This document shows positions 8,298-18,274 of a stretch of DNA of 25,369 nucleotides, piece after piece. Origin of the DNA: Opitutus sp. GAS368 (GTDB lineage Bacteria > Verrucomicrobiota > Verrucomicrobiia > Opitutales > Opitutaceae); contig CAMATV010000006.1 in NCBI GenBank assembly GCA_945861235.1, forward strand, positions 1 through 25,369, given 5' to 3'. The notes beneath the pieces are model-generated. The model did not search any database and was not told the origin of the DNA. It saw only the letters and a program-made list of their open reading frames with translations. The position numbers and the translations under genes are program-made. Positions within the stretch are counted from its first letter, which is position 1; each line of letters opens with the position of its first letter.

Positions 8298-9146
8298 TCA
8301 CTCGAAGCCAAAGAGACTGATGCCCCAAGCGCGGGCCTGCGTGAGCACGGCGGGCTTGTCCAAAATGAGAACCTTGCCGGCCTCCAAGGCGGCCGCGTTG
8401 AGGTGGGCGTCGCGCATGGTCTCGAGCGTGCGCGTGCCGAAGCACGGGACGTCGAAGCGCCAATCTTGCCTAGCCTTGACGGTTTTGACGAAGAGGGCGT
8501 CTGCGGTCTTGAACGCGCCGGCGCGCCGGAGCATTTCGTCGGTGCCTTCGAAAGCCTCGACCGCGAGGACCGTGCCTTGGCGAACGACGCAGCCTTGGCC
8601 GATGTCGAGGCGAGCGGATTCGCGGGCGATGTGGATACCGTGATCGAGATACTCGCGTTCGATCGGAAAGGACTTGCCGGTCATGCAACCGGGCGACGCC
8701 ACGTGAGCCTCGAGGAAGGAGCGAGCGTCGAGCAGCGTGACCCCCAGGCCCTCGATCTCCTGGGCAATCGCGCCGAAAATGGTTTCTGCGTTGCGGCGCT
8801 TCAGCGAGGCGAGAATACGCACGGCTTTCAGATCGGGGTGGAGTCCTTTGAAGAGCCGGCGCGGGGTGATTTGGCCCGCCATGATCGCGTAGCCGGCGTC
8901 AAACTCGCGGAGTGATTTGAGCATTTTACCGAGTTGACCGACGAGCAGGGTGCGGCGGTCGGCGGGGGCAAAGGAGTCGACGAGGTCCGGGCGAGTTTCC
9001 TCGTCAAACGCCACCAACTTTAGGGAAACGCCGGCGGCGCGGGCCGCCGCCGCGACGAGGAGAGGATAAATGCCCTGTCCGGCGATGAGCGCAACGGGTC
9101 TACGGCGGTCAAAATGGGTGGGGAGGAAGGTAAAAGGCGACGACAC
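8298..9146 (-). CDS. lpxI: UDP-2,3-diacylglucosamine pyrophosphatase LpxI
   Basis: A 282-residue protein of the LpxI family (DUF1009), matching the usual length of about 280. It hydrolyses UDP-2,3-diacylglucosamine to lipid X in lipid A synthesis, replacing LpxH. The N-domain starts PVALIAGQGIYP, and the C-domain holds VVRQGTVLAVEAFEGTDEML, which contains the conserved catalytic Asp (Asp203 here). No ATG fits. I chose the GTG at 9146, the nearest start before the conserved N-terminus; a TTG at 9209 lies inside the leuS terminator and is unlikely. The upstream gap contains a heptad repeat (9162-9189). It is the first gene of a cluster with the nuclease gene (75 bp away) and dus. Confidence 0.92.
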   Translation of the reverse strand: MSSPFTFLPTHFDRRRPVALIAGQGIYPLLVAAAARAAGVSLKLVAFDEETRPDLVDSFAPADRRTLLVGQLGKMLKSLREFDAGYAIMAGQITPRRLFKGLHPDLKAVRILASLKRRNAETIFGAIAQEIEGLGVTLLDARSFLEAHVASPGCMTGKSFPIEREYLDHGIHIARESARLDIGQGCVVRQGTVLAVEAFEGTDEMLRRAGAFKTADALFVKTVKARQDWRFDVPCFGTRTLETMRDAHLNAAALEAGKVLILDKPAVLTQARAWGISLFGFE

Positions 9147-9161
9147 TGGAAAAAGGTGGAG

Positions 9162-9189
9162 GCGAAAAGCGGAAGGCGAAAGGCGGAAA
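9162..9189. repeat. Four tandem heptads, consensus GCGRAAR
   Basis: Four back-to-back 7-bp units read GCGAAAA, GCGGAAG, GCGAAAG and GCGGAAA on the plus strand. They lie between the leuS terminator and the lpxI start codon, so the repeat would be in the promoter or leader of lpxI. On the lpxI strand it is a pyrimidine-rich tract with C/T alternating at a fixed site. Confidence 0.75.
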
Positions 9190-9207
9190 TTCAAGCGGGC
9201 TGAACAC

Positions 9208-9236
9208 AAAAAAGGCCGTGCGGATGAGGCGCGGCC
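9208..9236 (-). terminator. Intrinsic terminator of leuS
   Basis: On the minus strand GGCCGCGC (9236-9229), a 7-nt loop and GCACGGCC (9221-9214) form an 8-bp stem with one G-T pair. A run of six T (9213-9208) and GTG follow directly. It lies about 65 bp past the leuS stop and separates leuS from lpxI. Confidence 0.85.
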
Positions 9237-9299
9237 CGATCGTGCTCAGGAGCGGCACTGGTCAACGGCGAACACCGTTGGCGCGCCGCAATATTATTT

Positions 9300-11879
<2,580 letters not shown>

Positions 11880-11881
11880 CG

Positions 11882-11889
11882 TATAAAAT
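11882..11889. promoter_or_regulatory. AT-rich -10-like box in the leuS/protease divergent gap
   Basis: TATAAAAT occupies the middle of the 18-bp gap between the divergent leuS (ATG 11879) and protease (GTG 11898) starts. It is the only AT-rich spot nearby. As a -10 box for the plus-strand gene it would put the transcription start almost at the GTG, implying a leaderless or near-leaderless mRNA. I find no good -35 match at 16-18 bp in either direction, so this is tentative. Confidence 0.3.
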
Positions 11890-11897
11890 CCGTCACT

Positions 11898-13253
11898 GTG
11901 AAATCTTTCTTCGCCCGGTCAATCTCCGCGCTCGCTCTCATTATTTTCTTTGCTTCCTCCCTGGTCGTACCAGCGCGTGCGGACATGAAGCGCGGGTTTA
12001 AGCAGCTCCTCGAATCCGTCGTAAAGATCGATGTGCGGGAGGTCGCCTTTGAAGCGGGCACCAAACGCTTCACCGGCGGGATTGGCTCGGGGGTGATTCT
12101 TTCGGCGGACGGTCTCGTGCTCACGAATGCTCATGTGGCCAGTCCTCGGGCGGTTGAAATCAACGTCACCCTCGCCAACCTCGAACGCGTCAGCGCGAAA
12201 CTCGTCGGTTGGGATCATTGGACCGACCTCGCGCTCCTGCGCATCGATTTGGTCGAAGTGAAGCGCCGCAGTCTGAAGTTTTCCCATGCCGACCTCGGTG
12301 AGAGTGGGAAACTCTTCCCCGGCCAGGAAGTGTTCGCCGTCGGCACGCCCCACGGGCTCACGCGCACCGTCACGCGCGGCATCATTTCAAATAATAACCG
12401 CTATTTTGAGGACACGCGCGGCGTGAACGGTTACGAGACGGGTACGTTCAATACTTGGTTGCAGACTGACGCCGCCATCAATCCGGGCAACTCGGGCGGC
12501 CCGCTCGTCACCAATGATGGCAAGGTCATCGGGATTTCGTCCCGCACCTACCTGGGTGCGAATAATCTCGGATTCGCCATTCCGTCGAGCACGGCGCAGC
12601 GCGTGGTGGCCGGGATGTTACGCGAGGGTGGCGGAATCACCCGGAGTTATATTGGAATTGTGCCGAAGGAACTGCAGGATTTGGAGAATTTCTATTCGCT
12701 CGCGCTCAACACCGGTATGTTGATCAACAGCGTCGAGCCGGGTTCACCGGCGGCCAAGGCCGGGCTGCGCAGCGGCGACATTTTGCTCACTCTGAACGGC
12801 GCAAGCATCGACGGGCGTTTCCCTGAGCAGCTTCCGCCGATCCAAAACCTGATCGCTAACCAACCGGTCGGCGCGTCACTCAAACTCACGGTGAAGCGCG
12901 GCACCGAGACCCGGGACTACGCGGTGGTGACCGAGAAGCTCGAGAGCCGCGTGGGCGAGGAATGGGCGCTCGAAAAATGGGGCCTCAGTGTGCGTAAAGT
13001 TTCTCGGGCCTATGCCCGGGAAAACCAACTCGACGACGCCAGCGGCGTGGTCGTCATCGGGGTGCAGCCCGGCTTTCCGGCTGCCGCCGCCGGTGTTTCG
13101 CGCGGCGATATCATCACCAAAATCAACGACCAACTCGTCCTCTCACTCGACGTGATCAAGGCTGCGCAAGCCGCCTATGAGACCAAGCCCGAGCCGACGC
13201 TCTTCGAGGTGCAGCGCAATCGCCGTGTCTCACTTTACATTTTGAAACCATGA
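11898..13253 (+). CDS. Secreted trypsin-like serine protease with PDZ domains (HtrA/DegP-like)
   Basis: Starting at GTG 11898 gives 451 residues with a clear signal peptide (hydrophobic core about 9-24, ARA cleavage site at 26-28). The frame is open further upstream, but that part runs antisense to leuS. The protease domain has an intact triad: His79 in LVLTNAHVAS, Asp110 in HWTDLALL, Ser199 in INPGNSGGPLV. Two PDZ-like domains follow: about 218-315, containing GSPAAKAGLRSGDILLTLNG, and about 355-450, containing GFPAAAAGVSRGDIITKIND. This is the HtrA layout, suggesting periplasmic protein quality control. The stop overlaps the next ATG as ATGA (13250-13253), coupling it to a paralogue with a dead active site. 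It is the first gene of a seven-gene plus-strand run. Confidence 0.92.
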   Translation: MKSFFARSISALALIIFFASSLVVPARADMKRGFKQLLESVVKIDVREVAFEAGTKRFTGGIGSGVILSADGLVLTNAHVASPRAVEINVTLANLERVSAKLVGWDHWTDLALLRIDLVEVKRRSLKFSHADLGESGKLFPGQEVFAVGTPHGLTRTVTRGIISNNNRYFEDTRGVNGYETGTFNTWLQTDAAINPGNSGGPLVTNDGKVIGISSRTYLGANNLGFAIPSSTAQRVVAGMLREGGGITRSYIGIVPKELQDLENFYSLALNTGMLINSVEPGSPAAKAGLRSGDILLTLNGASIDGRFPEQLPPIQNLIANQPVGASLKLTVKRGTETRDYAVVTEKLESRVGEEWALEKWGLSVRKVSRAYARENQLDDASGVVVIGVQPGFPAAAAGVSRGDIITKINDQLVLSLDVIKAAQAAYETKPEPTLFEVQRNRRVSLYILKP

Positions 13254-14641
13254 AGTTCCGCCTGCTGTTTTTTGCCGCATTCCTCCTTGCGCCGGCCGCG
13301 CTGCGCGCCGCCGCCGATTTGCCCGCTCTGTGGGCCGAACGCGTCAAATGCGTCGTCTCCGTTGAATACGTCACGGAGACGGAGACCGAGCGCCGTCCGA
13401 CGATTTCGATGGGCACGGTCATCGATACCCGCGGTACGATCATTATTCCATCGGGTGCGATCGATCCGCGTGCGGCCACGTGGCAGTTGAAAGATTTCAA
13501 GGTGTATCTGCCCGGAGACGCCGCGAGCTCGCCGGCCGAATACCTCGGTCAGGACGCGTTCAGTGGCTGGCACTTCGTCCGCGCCGGCGAGACGACGCGT
13601 GCGAAGCTGACCCCGGTCACGGTCTTCACCGCGCAGGGTGCATCGCCGGTGCCCGCGCTGGCGGAATTTGTCTGGGGCATCGGCCTGCGGAATAAAGATG
13701 AGGATTTTGCGCCCTATATCATGCAGAGCCACGTCGCCCTGATCCAGTCGCTGCCGCAGCGCACGGCGATCGCGCAGCATGAGGTGGCTGGTCCCGGGCT
13801 GCCGGTGTTCAACCGCGACGGTGTGCTCATCGGTATTGCCGCGACGTCGTTCGGCCAAAGCTTTCTCCAGTTTTCGCGACGCAACCGCGGCGATCCCGTG
13901 CTGTTGGTCAACGTTGAGGAGAGCAGCGCGTTTATGCTCGCGGAGGAGATTCTGCCCAACCTCGGCCGCATTCCGAAGCACGTCTCCGGGCGTCCCCTCG
14001 CGTGGCTCGGCGCTTACGGCCTCGAGCCGATGGACCGGGACGTGGCGAAATTTCTGAAACTCGAAGCGCAGTCCGGTACGGTGGTCAGCGAAGTGCTCGA
14101 GGGCAGTCCGGCAGAGAAGGCCGGACTCAAGGATCGCGACATCATCCTCGCGCTGGACGGCAAGCCGCTCCCGTCGCTCAAGCCCGAGCGGGTGGTGGTC
14201 ACGTGGCTGGAGCGCGAGATCGATCGTCGTGTACCCGGCGATACGTTTGCTCTGACCGTTCTCCGTGGCAGCGCCCGGGTCGAACTCAAGGCCGTGCTCG
14301 GCGAGGAACCCAAGCTGCTGCGTGAGGCCGACCGGAAATATTACGACCGGCTCGGTTTCACCGCCCGGGAGTTTGTTTACGGCGATGCGATCGAGCGCCG
14401 GGTGAAGGCAGCCGAGCCGTCGGGCGTCGTTGCCCATTTCGTCAAACCCAGCAGCCCCGCAGCCATCGCGGGCCTGCGGCAAGATGACTGGATCAAAGAA
14501 ATCGACGGTGCCGAAGCGACAAGTTTTACCGTGGTCGCGGCGAAGCTGGCGGAAATCGAAACCGATCAGGCGCGCGCCGAGTTCGTCCTCCTCGTGAGCC
14601 GCAGTGGCGAGACCGCCGTGCTCCGGATCAAACTTAAATAA
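13250..14641 (+). CDS. Secreted PDZ protein with degenerate trypsin-like domain (pseudoprotease)
   Basis: A 463-residue protein with a signal peptide (MKFRLLFFAAFLLAPAALRA, residues 1-20). Residues about 28-225 can be laid over the protease domain of the preceding gene, but every catalytic position is lost. The His site (TNAHVAS) reads PSGAID (Gly69), the Asp site reads QDAFSGWH (Gly106), and the Ser site (GNSGGPLV) reads EVAGPGLPVF (178-187, no Ser). The strand after it, DGVLIGIAATS, matches DGKVIGISSRT. Two PDZ domains follow (about 250-350 with GSPAEKAGLKDRDIILALDG, about 370-463 with SSPAAIAGLRQDDWIKEIDG). It overlaps the active protease by 4 bp. A regulator, adaptor or chaperone partner of that protease is a reasonable inference. 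Confidence 0.88.
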   Translation: MKFRLLFFAAFLLAPAALRAAADLPALWAERVKCVVSVEYVTETETERRPTISMGTVIDTRGTIIIPSGAIDPRAATWQLKDFKVYLPGDAASSPAEYLGQDAFSGWHFVRAGETTRAKLTPVTVFTAQGASPVPALAEFVWGIGLRNKDEDFAPYIMQSHVALIQSLPQRTAIAQHEVAGPGLPVFNRDGVLIGIAATSFGQSFLQFSRRNRGDPVLLVNVEESSAFMLAEEILPNLGRIPKHVSGRPLAWLGAYGLEPMDRDVAKFLKLEAQSGTVVSEVLEGSPAEKAGLKDRDIILALDGKPLPSLKPERVVVTWLEREIDRRVPGDTFALTVLRGSARVELKAVLGEEPKLLREADRKYYDRLGFTAREFVYGDAIERRVKAAEPSGVVAHFVKPSSPAAIAGLRQDDWIKEIDGAEATSFTVVAAKLAEIETDQARAEFVLLVSRSGETAVLRIKLK

Positions 14642-14649
14642 TCGCTCCC

Positions 14650-15246
14650 ATGTTCACGGGCATTGTCGAAGAAGCCGGCCGCGTCGTTTCATTCGCGCAG
14701 GGCGCCGCGTCATGGCGGCTGCAGATCGCCGCGGGCACGACCCTCGCGGGCGCCGCGTTGGGCGACAGCATTGCGGTGAATGGTTGCTGCCTCACCGTGA
14801 CACATTTTGACGCGGCGCACTTTTATTTCGACGTGCTGGAGGAGACGCGCCGTCTGACCAATTTCTCCGCGCTCGCGCCCGAGACTCCGGTCAATCTGGA
14901 ACGGAGCCTGCGCTTCGACGGAAAGGTCGGCGGCCACTTTGTCTCGGGCCACATCGACGGGCTGGGTGTGGTCGAGGTCTTCGAGCAACGCGGGAATGAC
15001 TATTTTCTGCGGGTGCGTGGGCCGGCCGGAAGCGGGCGACACGTGATTCACAAGGGGAGCATTGCGATCGACGGCATTTCTTTGACGGTCGCGGAAGTCG
15101 AGGGCGACAGCCTGGCGGTGTGGCTGATTCCGACGACGATTGCGGTGACGAATCTGCGCGGACGGCGCGCGGGCGAGAGCGTCAACTTGGAATTCGACCT
15201 GCTCGGCAAGTATGTCGAGAAGCTGCTGGCGCATCGCTCCCCGTAA
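14650..15246 (+). CDS. ribE: Riboflavin synthase, alpha subunit
   Basis: A 198-residue enzyme joining two 6,7-dimethyl-8-ribityllumazine molecules to make riboflavin. It begins with the invariant MFTGIVEE and shows two tandem lumazine-binding domains. The first (about 1-95) has GDSIAVNGCCLTV; the second (about 96-190) has GGHFVSGHIDGLG at the junction and GSIAIDGISLTVAEV. It follows the pseudoprotease by 8 bp and precedes the UDG gene by 9 bp, so it is probably part of the long plus-strand operon. The ATG follows a CTCCC tract with no Shine-Dalgarno. No FMN riboswitch is expected or seen at this internal position. Confidence 0.97.
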   Translation: MFTGIVEEAGRVVSFAQGAASWRLQIAAGTTLAGAALGDSIAVNGCCLTVTHFDAAHFYFDVLEETRRLTNFSALAPETPVNLERSLRFDGKVGGHFVSGHIDGLGVVEVFEQRGNDYFLRVRGPAGSGRHVIHKGSIAIDGISLTVAEVEGDSLAVWLIPTTIAVTNLRGRRAGESVNLEFDLLGKYVEKLLAHRSP

Positions 15247-15255
15247 TTTGCTGCC

Positions 15256-16206
15256 ATGCGCACCGCCCTCCATGCATTGACCGACGAGCTCCGCCGCCTG
15301 AAAACGGCCGGGGTGAAGACAGTGGCGGTGTCGGCCGAGAGTGTCGCGGCGCTGCGCCGCATCGTGCAAGCCCGCGCCCGCGGAGGATCGGCGGCGGCGC
15401 TTCTAGACACGCCGGAGCCGGCCGCGTCTGTCTTGGAACCGCGCGCGGCAGCCGTTCCGCTGAAGGCGTACGAGCCACCGGTGCCGGTTTACACTCCGAA
15501 GCCCGCGCTGAAACCCGTGGCTGAACTGCTCCCGCCACCGCCGACCGTGAGCCTGCCGCCGGGTGACAAGCAGACGCGTTGGAACGTACTGCTTGAACTC
15601 GTGCGCAACGACGCCACGTGCAAGGCGCACGTGCGCCCCGGCAAGAAAGTCGTGCTCGGCGCTGGCAGCGTCGAGGCAAAGATCATGTTCGTCGGCGAGG
15701 CGCCGGGAGCGGAAGAGGAGATTCAAGGCGAACCGTTTGTCGGTCCGGCGGGGGAACTGCTCACCAAAATGATTCAGGCCATGGGGCTGAAACGGACGGA
15801 GATTTACATCGGAAACATCATGAACTGGCGGCCCGAGATGCCCACCCCTGCCGGCGAAGCGCAGATCGGCAACCGGCCACCGACCGAGAGTGAGCTCCGC
15901 TACTGCCTGCCTTATCTCCGTGCCCAGATCGACGTGGTGAATCCGGATGTGATCGTCGCGCTCGGCGCTACGGCGGCGCACGGACTGCTCGGTTTCGCTG
16001 CGTTCAAAACCTTGGGCGACGTGCGCGGGCGTTGGTATGAGTTTGGGGGGAAATCGCTGATGATCACCTACCACCCGAGTTATCTACTGCGTCCGCCCGT
16101 CGACAACCGCAAGAAGCGGCTCGTGTGGGAAGACCTGTTGAAAGTGATGGAGCGCGTCGCGCTGCCCATTGCGGACAAGCAACGAAGCTATTTCTTGGAC
16201 AAATGA
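15256..16206 (+). CDS. Uracil-DNA glycosylase, family 4-like, with incomplete Fe-S ligand set
   Basis: A 316-residue protein. The catalytic domain (about 108-300) shows motif GEAPGAEEEIQGEPFVGPAG (147-166), which binds uracil and activates water, and the HPSYLLR loop (273-279). Such enzymes cut uracil out of DNA. Family 4 enzymes normally hold a 4Fe-4S cluster with four Cys. Here only Cys122 (NDATCKAH) and Cys217 (ELRYCLPYL) remain; the third site reads NWRPE (Trp191) and a CxxC pair is absent. I recall alphaproteobacterial relatives with a similar NWRPP. The first ~105 residues have a short helical start, then an Ala/Pro-rich linker (about 50-105), probably disordered. The stop overlaps the opgG ATG as ATGA. 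Confidence 0.88.
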   Translation: MRTALHALTDELRRLKTAGVKTVAVSAESVAALRRIVQARARGGSAAALLDTPEPAASVLEPRAAAVPLKAYEPPVPVYTPKPALKPVAELLPPPPTVSLPPGDKQTRWNVLLELVRNDATCKAHVRPGKKVVLGAGSVEAKIMFVGEAPGAEEEIQGEPFVGPAGELLTKMIQAMGLKRTEIYIGNIMNWRPEMPTPAGEAQIGNRPPTESELRYCLPYLRAQIDVVNPDVIVALGATAAHGLLGFAAFKTLGDVRGRWYEFGGKSLMITYHPSYLLRPPVDNRKKRLVWEDLLKVMERVALPIADKQRSYFLDK

Positions 16207-17708
16207 AACTCCGTGCCCTGCTCCTCCCGTGTTTTGCTCTGTGCGCGTCACACGCGTCGGCTCGCGCGTCCAACGAGATGTTTGATTTCGAGACGCTGCG
16301 CTACCGCGCGAAGATGCTTGCGGCGAGCGCCTATGCACCCCGGGCCACGACGGTGCCGGAAGCGCTGCGTAAACTGAGCTACGACGAGTATCGGCTGATC
16401 ACGTTCAGTGGTGACCAATCGTGGTGGCGCCGCGACGGTCTGCCGTACCAGCTGCAGTTTTTTCATCCCGGCTTCGTACACCAGAAGTCAGTCCAAGTCT
16501 TCGAGCTCAATGGTCGCACGGTGACGCCGGTCAAATTTTCCCGTGATATGTTCGACTATGGAGGCCTCAAGGTCGGCGGGGGGCTGCCTGACACCGTCGG
16601 CTTCGCGGGTTTTAAGGTGTTGGGCAGTCTCAATCTGCCGGCGGATGAGTTGGTGTCGTTTGTCGGGGCGAGCTACTTTCGGGCGCTCTGCCTGAAGACG
16701 GTTTACGGGCTGTCGGCGCGCGGACTGGCGATCAACACCACGGAACCGGAGGGCGAGGAGTTCCCCGTCTTCGAGGAATTTTGGATCGAACGACCGGCGG
16801 CAGGCGCGAAGCAATGTGTGATCTACGCGCTGATGGACAGTGCGAGTGTCGCCGGGGCCTATCGCTTCACCGTTACCCCCGGTGCCGACACGGTGATGCA
16901 GGTGAAGGCCGTGGTTTATTGTCGGAAAAATCCGAAGGTCCTCGGTCTCGCGCCACTCACGAGTATGTTTTGGCATGGGGAAAACTCCGGTACGAACCAC
17001 GGTGATTTTCGTCCCGAGGTGCACGATTCCGACGGGTTAATGGTTTTCAACGGTGCGAACGAGTGGCTGTGGCGCCCGTTGTCGAATCCGAAGGCAACGC
17101 GAGTGTCGGCGTTTTCGGACGACAATCCGCGCGGCTTCGGCCTGATCCAGCGCGACCGCAACTATGAATCCTATCAGGACCTTGAGGCGCATTATCACCT
17201 GCGGCCGAGCGCTTGGGTCGAGCCTGTGGGGAATTGGGGGCGCGGGTCCGTTCGTCTGGCCGAGCTTTCGGCAGCGGACGAAACCAACGACAACATCGTT
17301 GCGTTTTGGGTGCCCGAACGGCTGCCGGCGGCGGGTCAGGCGATCGAGTTCGAATATAAGTTGCACTGGTATTCCGACCAGATCCGGCCGCCGGCGGGGT
17401 TTGTGGCGTCGACCCGGACTGGTCACTCGCAAACCCATGAGCCCGAACTGCGGCGATTTGTGGTCGATTTCGACGGGCCGTATTTGCGGCAGCAGAAACC
17501 CGATCCGGCGATCGAGCCTGAAGTGAGCGTGGGGGATGGCGCGAAGCTGGCTTACAAGACCGTGCAGAAAAACCCCTACAACGGGACGTGGCGGCTAGGC
17601 TTTGGCATCAAGCCGGACGCCAGCGGACGCCCGGTGGAACTGCGTTGTTTCCTGAAAAAGCCTCCCCATGTTCTCACGGAAACATGGACATATCTCTGGA
17701 GTCCCTGA
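16203..17708 (+). CDS. opgG: Periplasmic glucan biosynthesis protein OpgG (MdoG)
   Basis: A 501-residue secreted protein, close to E. coli OpgG (511). It is a periplasmic protein needed to form the branched beta-glucans (OPGs) of the periplasm. The start is the ATG at 16203, which overlaps the UDG stop and gives a signal peptide (MKLRALLLPCFALCASHASA). Family hallmarks include FDFETLRYRAKMLAA near the N-terminus, LSYDEYRLITF, FFHPGFVH, FGGASYFRAL-like FVGASYFRAL and YGLSARGLAINT. The later MFWHGENS and NGANEWLWRPLSNP stretches are also typical. The operon continues with a small membrane protein and opgH, so the OpgG/OpgH pair is conserved with one insertion between them. Confidence 0.95.
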   Translation: MKLRALLLPCFALCASHASARASNEMFDFETLRYRAKMLAASAYAPRATTVPEALRKLSYDEYRLITFSGDQSWWRRDGLPYQLQFFHPGFVHQKSVQVFELNGRTVTPVKFSRDMFDYGGLKVGGGLPDTVGFAGFKVLGSLNLPADELVSFVGASYFRALCLKTVYGLSARGLAINTTEPEGEEFPVFEEFWIERPAAGAKQCVIYALMDSASVAGAYRFTVTPGADTVMQVKAVVYCRKNPKVLGLAPLTSMFWHGENSGTNHGDFRPEVHDSDGLMVFNGANEWLWRPLSNPKATRVSAFSDDNPRGFGLIQRDRNYESYQDLEAHYHLRPSAWVEPVGNWGRGSVRLAELSAADETNDNIVAFWVPERLPAAGQAIEFEYKLHWYSDQIRPPAGFVASTRTGHSQTHEPELRRFVVDFDGPYLRQQKPDPAIEPEVSVGDGAKLAYKTVQKNPYNGTWRLGFGIKPDASGRPVELRCFLKKPPHVLTETWTYLWSP

Positions 17709-18271
17709 GTGCATTTCGCCCGCGCACGGGCACGATGGAGGCGTGGAACGCCGCTTACGTGCGCGTCGAGGACTATCTGCGCGCCCACCGCATCCATAAC
17801 CGGCTGCATCAAAGCCGGCTCATCTTGCAGATCCTCGAGCGCGCGGCGCGGCGCCATGAAGCGCAGCCGACAAGTGAGCCGACCACGCTGGCGGCCGAGG
17901 AGACTGAGGCCATGATGGACCTGTGGTTCGCGGACGTGCTCGACGTCCGTGGTCAGCCGCATGAGCGGATTGCGGTGGACGGGCGGGTGGCGCTGTTGCT
18001 GTCCGACGGACCGGAAAAATGGCCCTATGCCTTTCTCGACGAGCAAAATATTCCGGTGGATTTCGCCCAGGCGATGCGCCGGGGTGGGCTGCAGGCCGGA
18101 CCGGACATGGCGGTTTCGAACATGGCGCCTCAGCCGATTGATCTCGGGTTGATCCCTCAGGCGGCGGGCGAGACCCTGGAGCAGTTTGAGAAGTGGCCGA
18201 TCTTACGCGCGCTGTTGTTGTGGCTGCTGTTTGCCGCCGTGTTGGCGGGAATTTTCTACGCGACGCGCTGA
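17684..18271 (+). CDS. Small membrane protein between opgG and opgH (tail-anchored), unknown
   Basis: A 195-residue protein whose ATG at 17684 lies inside the end of opgG (25-bp overlap), preceded by a GGA that could serve as a weak ribosome site. Residues 1-165 are soluble and charged, including a likely helix AYVRVEDYLRAHRIHNRLHQ. The C-terminus is a single membrane span (about 170-192, LRALLLWLLFAAVLAGIFYA) ending ATR, so the bulk is probably cytosolic. I recognise no family. opgH starts 3 bp after its stop. The OpgH here lacks the long cytosolic N-terminal region of the E. coli enzyme, so this protein could be a detached partner replacing that region; this is inference from position and topology only. 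Confidence 0.85.
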   Translation: MDISLESLSAFRPRTGTMEAWNAAYVRVEDYLRAHRIHNRLHQSRLILQILERAARRHEAQPTSEPTTLAAEETEAMMDLWFADVLDVRGQPHERIAVDGRVALLLSDGPEKWPYAFLDEQNIPVDFAQAMRRGGLQAGPDMAVSNMAPQPIDLGLIPQAAGETLEQFEKWPILRALLLWLLFAAVLAGIFYATR

Positions 18272-18274
18272 GCC

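Noticed and set aside
9147..9209. LpxI start at TTG 9209
   Set aside because: That codon lies in the T-run of the leuS terminator, and the extra residues come from the heptad repeat rather than LpxI-like sequence.
9263..9280. Hairpin CAACGG/CCGTTG just after the leuS stop
   Set aside because: The 6-bp stem lacks a T-run on either strand, and a much better terminator follows at 9208-9236.
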